DNA from: Harmothoe impar
Taxonomy: Eukaryota; Annelida; Polychaeta; Phyllodocida; Polynoidae
Length of the DNA: 64,000 bases
Assembly: GCA_947462335.1 (NCBI GenBank)
Contig: OX381707.1
Location: 67,927,740-67,991,739, forward strand
Reading direction: 5' to 3'
Of this stretch, positions 25,928 through 33,369 are shown in pieces (the first letter of the stretch is position 1; each line of letters begins with the position of its first letter). The translations under genes and the position numbers were made by a program. The notes under the pieces were generated by a model. It was not told the DNA's origin. It did not search any database and saw nothing but the letters and a program-made list of their open reading frames with translations.

Positions 25928-27052
25928 TCAGTCATAGGTGTCTAGAGCAGCAGCAGCAGCAGCATCTTCAGCAGCAGCAGCAGCAGCAGCCGCGTCATAA
26001 GTGTCTAGAGCAGCAGCCACGTCATAGATGACTAGTGCAGCAGCAGCAGCAGCATCTTCAGCAGCAGCAGCAGCGTCATAGGTGTCTAGAGCAGCAGCTG
26101 CAGTAGCAGCAGCGTCATAGGTGTCTAGAGCAGCAGCTGCAGTAGCAGCAGCGTCATAGGTGTCTAGAGCAGCGGCAGCAGCATCTTCAGCAGTAGCAGT
26201 AGCAGCAGCGGCAGCAGCAGCAGCGGCAGCAGCAGTAGCAGCATCAACAGCATCTTCAGCAAAAGCAGCAGCAGCTGCGTCATAGGTGTCTAGAGCAGCG
26301 GCAGCAGCATCTTCAGCAGCAGCAGTAGCAGCAGCGGCAGCAGCATCTTCAGCAGCAGCAGCAGCGTCATAGGTGTCTAGAGCAGCAGCGTCATAGGTGT
26401 CTAGAGCAGCAGCCGCAGCAGCAGCAGCATCTTCAGCAGCAGCAGCGGCAGCAGCAGTAGCATCTTCAGCAGCAGTAGCAGCAGCAGCAGCAACATCTTC
26501 AGCATCAACAGCATCTTCAGCAAAAGCAAAAGCTCGTAACTTAGCATCATGTGCATCAGCCATAGCCGTAACAGCGACACTGCGACTAGCATAAGCAAAA
26601 CAGGCTATTTTTTTAGCAGCTGTACAAGCATTTATAGCATTAGCCCTAGCAGCAGCCGCAACAGCGACACTTTTAGCAGACGTTGCAGCATCAGTAGCAG
26701 CAGCATCGGTAGCAAGAGTGGAAACAGTAGCAAAAACATTAGCAGCACGAGCAGCAGCGACGAGAGTAACAGCAGCGTTGTTAGCAGCATTGGCAACTTC
26801 GTATGCAGCATGTGTAGCACGAACAGCGATACGAGCTTCACGTTTTGCACGAGCAGCAGCAATAGCTGCAGAAGTAGCCATCACACTTTCCAGCCACCCG
26901 TACGAATCTTGATAAAAACCAACCTCCACCTTGCTACTTGTTAACTCATCAGTAAACATGGACGTCTCCTCGTGTGGTGTTGTCGCGGCTCTGTAGTAGT
27001 GTTGGGATTGCTCACATTCGGTAGAACGTAGAGTGATTCCTGATGACGCCAT
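25928..27052 (-). CDS. Alanine-rich repeat protein, unknown function
   Basis: The 374-aa ORF starts at an ATG in good context (TTCAGCATGG). Residues 1-60 are ordinary and non-repetitive (ending near SYGWLESVM). From there to the C-terminus the protein is dominated by alanine, broken by a regular ALDTYDAA motif (eight exact LDTYD copies and one LVIYD variant) and AEDA/AEDAVDA motifs. Such spacing predicts long alanine helices with acidic or tyrosine punctuation. No signal peptide or membrane segment is clear. The GCA/GCT trinucleotide runs mean slippage could have expanded it. It is the largest gene of the outer element and transcribes outwards towards the left end. Structural, DNA-condensing or decoy roles are all possible; I do not recognise a family. 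Confidence 0.6.
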   Translation of the reverse strand: MASSGITLRSTECEQSQHYYRAATTPHEETSMFTDELTSSKVEVGFYQDSYGWLESVMATSAAIAAARAKREARIAVRATHAAYEVANAANNAAVTLVAAARAANVFATVSTLATDAAATDAATSAKSVAVAAAARANAINACTAAKKIACFAYASRSVAVTAMADAHDAKLRAFAFAEDAVDAEDVAAAAATAAEDATAAAAAAAEDAAAAAAAALDTYDAAALDTYDAAAAAEDAAAAAATAAAEDAAAAALDTYDAAAAAFAEDAVDAATAAAAAAAAAAATATAEDAAAAALDTYDAAATAAAALDTYDAAATAAAALDTYDAAAAAEDAAAAAALVIYDVAAALDTYDAAAAAAAAEDAAAAAALDTYD

Positions 27053-27379
27053 GCTGAAGGTGGTAGAAGAAGTGTGTGGGACTCATGTTTCACTCTCGCT
27101 TATGTACTAGGCTCCGAGATAAGCTTCTTAACTCAAGAGGAAAACTCTCACTAGGAAGGCGACCAGCTGTCTACCTGTGTAGGTGCGGGTTCGTTACATC
27201 TTTAATCCTGTTCGACCCCCCGAGGAAATAGATGAAAAAAACAAAAGACTATCTTTCAAGCACTCGAATCCGCAGTCAGTAGGAAGCTATAAGGAGCTTA
27301 ACTTGTGTTTGGTTTAAGCTGTCTACCACACGCACGCGCTTGTAGTCACAGCTAGAGTGGCAGACTTCCGTCCGCCCGC

Positions 27380-27945
27380 TGGCGCATGACAATCGACTTT
27401 AGACACCCCCTGTAGTTTTTTTTTGCATACACAGTTGACTAGCATCTTAATCTCTTACCCAGCTATAAGCTCATATACATGTAACGCGCATTACTCCTCT
27501 TTATGGTAATTATCAGATCGATTTAAGGGTGGAAAAGGCTTAGGTGATTTAGGTCCCTCTCTAGCTGAAAACAGGCTTAGACCATAGCATGTAGGCAGCC
27601 GGCTGCGTTAAACACCCCCTGTAGGTTTTATTTTGTTTTTTGTATACACTCTCGATCCCCTCTCTAGGTGAAAACAAAGCTTAGAAGATGCGGTGATCCG
27701 GCCACCGGCTGGCGCGTCACACCTGTCGTTAATCACCCCCTGTAGGCTTTGTATACACTCTCTAGGTGAAAACAAAAGCTCCCTCCACGGGCTGGCGCGT
27801 CACACCTGTCGTTAAAACGCCCCCTGTAGTGTTAGTATACACAGTTGCCCCGCCTTATCTATTCACCAGCTATAAGCCCATATACGTGTACATGTGATTT
27901 TTGATACCCTCTCTGGAATAGGGTGGGGCTCAAGGTGAAAACAAG
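27380..27945. promoter_or_regulatory. Tandem regulatory modules, about 100 bp each
   Basis: Four or five imperfect modules recur with the same order of phrases: GGCTGGCGCGTCACACCTGTCG, a CACCCCCTGTAG box, a T run, GTATACAC, and CTCTAGGTGAAAACA with TTAGA. The 27.56-27.85 kb copies are clearest. The region lies between the minus-strand alanine-rich gene and the plus-strand TATA at 27969, so it could serve both directions. Pieces of the same module (CCTGTAG plus GTATACAC; AGCTGAAAACG) recur in the inner element at 32.5-33.2 kb. Confidence 0.6.
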
Positions 27946-27968
27946 ATTAGACCATTCGCTCTCTCAGC

Positions 27969-28906
27969 TATATAAAGAGCCTCAATTGTTCTTGCAACAG
28001 CGCTTCACCACCGGTACACTATCAGTCACGAGGCAGATGTTTGCGGTATGGGTCATACAGGTTACCTACTAATAGCGGTTTGGTGAGTAGATCACTTTTT
28101 TTCTCCTAAAAAAAACAACAAAAACGCCTCACTTATGACTCAGGTATGTATATGTAGCACTGTTAGTGTAAGTACACAGTAGAATCTACTGTACTCTAGA
28201 CTCAACCCTCTGAAGACGGTGGAGCGCGTTAATGCGCAGGTCTGTGTCGGCGTCACTTGTATTTTATTCTAACTAAAAAAGAAAAAAAGTCAGAAGTCAA
28301 TCTACGACCTATCAAAGACAAATTTGTGATAAGTTCAAACTAAATAAGAGACAGTTTGAGCGTCTCTTAGTCGCTGTCAAAGATGCGAATAACGAACGCG
28401 CTGAGGGCGGAGTTCAAGTCACGTATAGTTCTCCGCTCTTTCGTCAGATGGCGCCACAATAGGGGTTTTGTACATTCCTACGATGCTCGCGAACATTTCA
28501 ACGCATAATGAGCTATATAGGCAACAAAGTGCGCTTCTGAATATATTAAAATATAAAAAACAATTCAATATTGTGTATTTCTGATAGAAATGAGGCAGTT
28601 TCTTTGAATACCAACTAAACTATAGCGAGATGAAAAATACCACACCATATCTAAGGCTTTATAAAAGATACATAGTCAGAAACTCTCGCCGAGTCGGCAA
28701 TCTGAAAAACGGATCAACTCGTTTTGACTCGTTGTGCCACAAGGGCCCCCATCCAACGGGGGCCTTTTGAGGTCAGTCTGTCAAACTACAGTGATCCATG
28801 CTGCTTAACACTAGGCGTAATTAATTACGCCCATGTTGTGCAGCATCTAACCAACTGACAGTGTCAGTTGGTTGGCCCCTCTTTAGGGGCCACACAATAG
28901 AATAAA
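27969..28906 (+). ncRNA. Candidate transcript: TATA to AATAAA without a long ORF
   Basis: A good TATA box (TATATAAAG, 27969-27977) is followed by 900 bp with no ORF over about 20 codons, then AATAAA at 28901-28906. A strong donor (GTGAGT at 28083) and an acceptor-like ACTCAG (ending 28143) could remove a 61-base intron. Spliced, an ATG at 28048 would give a 20-residue hydrophobic peptide (MGHTGYLLIAVW then YVYVALLV). The 3' third holds an array of near-perfect hairpins. I read it as a structured noncoding RNA gene or a transcript with a tiny ORF. Both promoter and poly(A) calls are by eye. Confidence 0.4.
28738..28893 (+). ncRNA. Array of four back-to-back hairpins
   Basis: Four stem-loops follow one another within 156 bases. 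First, GGGCCCCC / GGGGGCC around 28743-28765. Second, a 49-base nearly continuous palindrome at 28797-28845 (arms ATGCTGC...GGCGTAATTA and its inverse, with small symmetric internal loops). Third, CCAACTGACA / TGTCAGTTGG at 28850-28874. Fourth, GGCCCCT / AGGGGCC at 28874-28892. A fifth short one, GCCGA/TCGGC, lies at 28688. An AATAAA follows 8 bases after the last. No known RNA family is recognised. Confidence 0.6.
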
Positions 28907-29391
28907 GAATAGAGGCTTAAGGGAACGTTCACAAGCGTCTCCCCTTCCTACGGGGTGGGTGGGTCTTTGAGTTTAGTGACAAAACAGCGACATGTGAGTA
29001 GGAGTTTGCGTGTCAGCTCTCTTTTTTTTCTTTTTTTTCCAAGTCTACATATTATTTATGATTAAAAAATTTTAAAAAAAACCCACGATAATATAGTGCG
29101 CTGATCAAAAACTGAATAGAAAAATAACCAAAAATAGGTTGGGGAAATCTCTGCTATGTAGCTGATCGGTCGTTGTCACACGGTGCAGAAAATTTACTTT
29201 TTTTTTTTTTTTTTAGAAAATCTATATTAGGACTACAGACGGGGCACATGTGTCACTTGTCGAATATAAGAGATACCAATGGGCTTTGTCGAATTTAAGA
29301 ACTAGGTCTTGGCCATTGGCATTGTCTATTTTGAGAAGTAGTCTTGCCCGTCTTGCCCCTTGTCGCCAACTCCCAGCACCCCCTGTGTCTC
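28907..29391. other. No gene seen
   Basis: Contains T and A runs and a small CCCC/GGGG hairpin near 28940. It leads into the triplicated repeat. Nothing coding is evident. Confidence 0.4.
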
Positions 29392-30425
29392 TTTGTCCAT
29401 ATTGGCTAAAAACAGGACATTGTTGCCTTGGCTATTTTACCCCCCCGTCTGGGTATCTTATTACTTAATCACTTCGTCTTGACCCTGTGGGGCAGTGGGT
29501 ATATGGAATAACCGTGTCCAGGTGTACTCTATCTGACACATAACCGAAGGTTACTGAGTTATGTAATAATACCTGTCCTATGAGGCCGCCAGTCAGTTTG
29601 CCGTGATTATTTTGACACACTCTCAGTTACTCGTAGGACATCTAATACATAATTAGACTCAGCATCATATAAGACAGTCTCGGCCACGCCGGCTGCATAT
29701 CGGACCAGGGGGATAGTCTGGCAGCGACTCGCCACCCCGTCCACAAGCTGTGTACAGCACCCCGTTTCTCTTTGTCCATATTGGCTAAAAAACAGGGCAT
29801 TGTTGACTTGGCTATTTTACCCGTCTGGGTCTTATTATTTAATCACCTCGTCTTGACCCTGTGGGGCAGCGGGTATATGGAATAACCGTGTCCAAGCGTA
29901 CTCTATCTAACACATAACCGAAAGTTACTGAGTTATGTAATAATAACTGACCTATGAGGTCGCCAGTCAGTTTGCCGTGATTATTTTGACACACTCTCAG
30001 TTACTCGTAGGGAATCTAATACATAATTAGACTCAGCATCATATAAGACAGTCTCGGCCACGCCGGCTGCATATCGGACCAGGGAGATAGTCTGGCAGCG
30101 ACCCGCCAGCCCGTCCACAACCTGTGTACAGCACCCCGTGTCTCTTTGTCCATATTGGCTAAAAAAACAGGTCATTGTTGACTTTGGCTATTTTACCCGT
30201 CTGGGTCTTATTATTTAAATCACCTCGTCTTGACCCTGTGGGGCAGTGGGTATATGGAATAACCGTGTCCAAGTGTACTCTATCTAACACATAACCAAAG
30301 GTTACTGAGTTATGTAATAATAACCGCCCTATAATCCTATGAAGTCGCCAGTCAGTTTGCCGTGATTATTTTGACATACTCTCAGTTACTCGTAGGGTAT
30401 CTAATACATAATTCGACTCAGCATC
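29392..30425. repeat. Triplicated 0.38-kb repeat, third copy split by the inner element
   Basis: Copies begin TTTGTCCATATTGGCT at 29392, 29771 and 30145 (periods 379 and 374). Each contains a nested hairpin (ACATAACC...GGTTAC...GTTATGT), a GACCCTGTGGGGCAG phrase and CAGTCTCGGCCACGCCGGC. The third copy stops at AGCATC (30420-30425). It resumes after the inner element at 39962 with AGCATCATATAAGACAG, running to about 40068. No ORF spans a copy. Confidence 0.85.
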
Positions 30426-30849
30426 AGTAGTATAGTATGTATCGGAACGGGACTATAGTTAAGTACTGTTTATTACTCAATCGACATGCAGCCAATCAGA
30501 GGCCTCCATTTGGTCACGTGACCGGAAGTGACCTACTTAGGGGATTAGTGGTGACGTCACGTGACCTAGTTAGCCAATCAGAGGCCTCCATTTGGTCACG
30601 TGACCGGAAGTGACCTACTTAGGGGATTAGCGGTGCATTCTGGGTAACCCTGAAGCCAATCAGAGGCCTCCATTGGGTGACCGGAAGTGACCTACTTAGG
30701 GGATGGTGCATTCTGGGTAACCTACTGACCTACTTAGGGGACCGGAAGTGACGTCACATGACCTAATGGCCAACCGGAAGTGACCTCATTGAGGATCACG
30801 TGACCGGAAGTGACCTGATTGATCACGTGACCGGAAGAAGAAGAAGAAG

Positions 30850-30878
<29 letters not shown>
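30426..30878. repeat. Inner element left inverted repeat: ETS/CRE/E-box/CCAAT array
   Basis: Contains six ACCGGAAGTGAC copies, repeated TCACGTGACC, CCAATCAG and TGACGTCAC motifs, two GCATTCTGGGTAA motifs, and ends in a (GAA)n run. It matches 39504-39961 in reverse complement with very few changes in the outer 300 bp. Confidence 0.9.
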
Positions 30879-30880
<2 letters not shown>

Positions 30881-31103
30881 GACGTCACGCGACTTAATGA
30901 AGAGATGAGCGTCTTTAAGGGGTCACGGGCTTTAAAATGTGATATCTTTTTTTTTTGGAGGAGGAGGCGAGTCTCTTATTTTTTTTCGGTAAACTAATAA
31001 AAAACACTACGATATAAGTTTTTTTTTTCATTTTTTTTCATTTTTTATTGTTTTACGAGCGACTGGAAGTGACTTATTGAACTAGGTAGAAGCGTTCTTT
31101 AGA

Positions 31104-31275
31104 GTGTATAAGGGGGGAAGGGGAGGGGAGGGGGGGGAGGGGGGCCCCTTTAAGATGCATGGGGAGGGGGGCGCTTTTAGGATGCATGGGGCGGGTGGTG
31201 GGGGGGGAGGGGGGGAGGGGGGGGAGGGGGGAGGGGGGCACTCTAGGGGGGTGGGGGAGCACTCTAAGGGGCGTT
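31104..31275. repeat. G-rich subterminal tract, G-quadruplex-prone
   Basis: Runs of GGGGAGGGG and longer alternate with the phrase AAGATGCATGGGGAGG. A diverged inverted copy (CCCCTCCCC with CCATGCATCTT) lies at 43600-43735 in the outer element's right subterminal region. The tract lies between the left inverted repeat and the 3' end of the death-domain gene. Confidence 0.7.
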
Positions 31276-31317
31276 TGTCTCTTTTAAGAAAAAAAGAAAA
31301 GAAAAAGATTTCAATCG

Positions 31318-31359
31318 AGAGACACGCTTCTTCCTCTCGAGAGGAAGAAGCGTGTCTCT
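31318..31359. repeat. Perfect 42-bp palindrome
   Basis: 21-bp arms with no spacer, centred on CTCTC|GAGAG; the outer arms read AGAGACACGCTTC and its inverse. It lies between the G-rich tract and the end of the death-domain gene, where either strand could form a hairpin. There is no matching palindrome near the right end. Confidence 0.9.
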
Positions 31360-31509
31360 TCGTTTTTTTTTGTTTATCACGTGCTGCGATGAGGCGATCA
31401 GCTGCGACTGGAGGAAGTGACACTTTAAGAGATCGCGCGTCTTAATTGTTATGATATTTTTTTTTTTACTTACTAATAAAGAAGACGTATGAAAATAAAA
31501 CACAACAAT

Positions 31510-32259
31510 TCACATGTCCGTCGTTCTCGTTGTTTCTTGCTTGATAAAGTCAAGTAATATCGCGATGCCGAGGCCAAACTTTCCCATGTCCTCAGTCAAC
31601 ACTCGAAGGAGTTCAAAAGGCGTACCGCCGGCGCCGTCAGCTTCATCTTGCCACATTTTCAACACTCGGAAGGCCCACTCAGCGGGACTTCCTCCGTATT
31701 CACATTCTTCAGCGATCTTATCTAACCTCTCAGGCGACAATTTTAAATGGTCCCCCACCTCTTTCCACCTGCTACCCAGACGTCTGCCGAGGGTGCCCAA
31801 GTGCTTATGCATCGCGCGCGAGTCGGGGTTTTCGAAATCCAACCCCTGTCTGTGGAGAAGGGCCATCCACTGAGCCAACAGTTCCATGCGTCTTATGCGG
31901 GTGAAGACGCGACCGAGCTCGCCCCATCTATGACGATGCGGGGTTTCACCCCACCACACTCGGAACATCGCCGTACACAGCTCCTCCGGTGTCTTGACAC
32001 TGCGCTCTACTAGAGCATCCATACGGGCGGCGCTGACTTTTAAGCTACTGCCCAACTCTCTCCAACAGCCGCTCAACTCTTTACCTAGTTGACGAAGCAA
32101 GGCGTCGCTATAGGCTAACCGCCGCTGTCCTACCTGTCGGGTCTCCCCATCATCGGTCTGCTGCCTCGCGCCGCGTCTCACGTCGTCAAGCCGCATTAAC
32201 TTTTTTTCAGGCGCACCAGGCGGTGAAGGCGAGCTTGAAAGTGGAATAGCTTGAGCCAT
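31510..32259 (-). CDS. Protein of two tandem death domains
   Basis: The 249-aa ORF starts at an ATG in good context (GACGAGATGG). After a Ser/Pro-rich N-terminus there are two six-helix death-fold repeats. Repeat 1 covers about residues 53-133 (LGKELSGCWRELGSSL, then a tryptophan pair at 102-103 and RWGELGRVFTRIRRMELL). Repeat 2 covers about 153-232 (LGRRLGSRWKEVGDHLKLS, then SPAEWAFRVLKMWQDE and TPFELLRVLTEDM). The W-(R/K)-x-(L/V) core of helices 1-2 and the helix-5 tryptophan are as in death domains generally. Death domains assemble apoptotic and innate-immune complexes. There is no protease, kinase or membrane part, so it could act as a competitor or scaffold in host signalling (inference). 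It is transcribed divergently from the other two genes. Confidence 0.82.
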   Translation of the reverse strand: MAQAIPLSSSPSPPGAPEKKLMRLDDVRRGARQQTDDGETRQVGQRRLAYSDALLRQLGKELSGCWRELGSSLKVSAARMDALVERSVKTPEELCTAMFRVWWGETPHRHRWGELGRVFTRIRRMELLAQWMALLHRQGLDFENPDSRAMHKHLGTLGRRLGSRWKEVGDHLKLSPERLDKIAEECEYGGSPAEWAFRVLKMWQDEADGAGGTPFELLRVLTEDMGKFGLGIAILLDFIKQETTRTTDM

Positions 32260-32285
32260 CTCGTCTCGTCTTGGCGGCGGCGGCA

Positions 32286-32316
<31 letters not shown>

Positions 32317-32401
32317 CGGTGGTGGTGGTGGTGGCGGTGGTGGTGGTAGTAGCCGTTACTGGGGTCAGAGGTGATATGTTTTTTTTCCAACAGAAATGAG
32401 A

Positions 32402-32413
32402 GCTTTTTATACA
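32402..32413 (-). promoter_or_regulatory. TATA box of the death-domain gene
   Basis: Minus strand GTATAAAAAGCT, about 145 bases upstream of the start codon. A (GGC)n/(GGT)n run (32274-32350) falls in the presumed leader. Confidence 0.5.
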
Positions 32414-32499
32414 GAGGGAGTTTAATCCCATTTCCAACAGCGCTCCAGCTGTCTAGCACCCTGTCCGCATGACGCTTTTTCAGCCGCTCCGCTCCTTAA

Positions 32500-33300
32500 G
32501 AGCTTAGATGACGAGGGGGTGTGGCATCGCTATCCGTGGAGACCAGCTGAAAACGGTGTTTTTTCCTCACTCATAGCCTTAATACCTCCTACCCCCTACC
32601 CGAGGACGTCTCCCTCCCTCTGACATTCATTGTAACAAACGTCAGAGGTCAGGTGAAAATCGGATTTTTTTTCATGCACAGCCTTAGGCAGCTGTCACCC
32701 CTCCCTATTGAACTAGCCGGCCGCCCGCCCGCCTGGCCGGCCCGGTCTACTCACCACGGCAGGAGGTGGCGATTTTTGTCTTACACTTAAGTCGCTCAGC
32801 ACATGCACACGCCTCTACTCACAGACAGACACGTTCGTCTTAGGGGGGTCCTGCTTCACGCCACACGCCTCCTGTAGTTTTTTTTTGTATACACACTGTA
32901 AGCTCATCACCGTTACCGTTAATCCTTTATACAGCTAACGCGCGCTGAATGGCTGAACAGGGTGGTAAGCGGCTTAGCTCACCACAGTGGATCCCTCAAA
33001 AAGGGATCCAGCTGAAAACGTCATACCTTATGTCTTTGTGAATGGCCGCCGCGGGTCAGTCGACGGCAGGCAGCAACCGCTTAACCCTTTATACAGCTAA
33101 TGCGCGTTGAATTGCTGAACAGGGTGGTAAGCGGCTTAGCTCATCATCACAGTCGATCTCTCAAAAGAGGGGGGGGGAAAGGGATCCAGCTGAAAACGTC
33201 ATGCCTTATGTCTTTTTGTTTCTCTTTGTGAATGGCCGCCGGCCAGCCGGCGGCAGCTGAACAGAGTCGGTAAGTAGCTTAGCTCTAGAAGCGAGAAGGC
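32500..33300. promoter_or_regulatory. Bidirectional intergenic region with repeated modules
   Basis: Between the divergent genes there are two near-identical copies of GGGATCCAGCTGAAAACG followed by TCATRCCTTATGTC (about 33002 and 33182), a third AGCTGAAAACGG (32546) and an AGGTGAAAATCGG (32650). There is also a CCTGTAG plus GTATACAC pair (about 32870) and two copies of ACAGGGTGGTAAGCGGCTTAGC. The same phrases occur in the outer element's 27.4-27.95-kb region, suggesting a common regulator for both elements. Confidence 0.55.
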
Positions 33301-33301
33301 G

Positions 33302-33309
33302 TATATAAG
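33302..33309 (+). promoter_or_regulatory. TATA box of the PC4-like gene
   Basis: TATATAAG lies 68 bases upstream of the ATG at 33370. A pyrimidine-rich TCACTCACTCATTC about 28 bases downstream could hold the initiator. Confidence 0.6.
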
Positions 33310-33369
33310 GGGCTTGGAAACCTCCATTCACTCACTCATTCTTTTTTGCTGCTCTCTACAGTCACCACC

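Noticed and set aside
26397..26944. Plus-strand ORFs opposite the alanine-rich gene
   Set aside because: Poly-Ala and poly-Ser readings of the same GCA repeat; shadows of the minus-strand gene.
28681..28735. Resemblance of CCGAGTCGGC to a guide-RNA scaffold hairpin
   Set aside because: Only about 9 bases match and no associated nuclease or repeat exists; chance similarity.
29392..30425. CRISPR-like array
   Set aside because: Units are about 0.38 kb tandem repeats with no short repeat-spacer pattern, in an animal genome.
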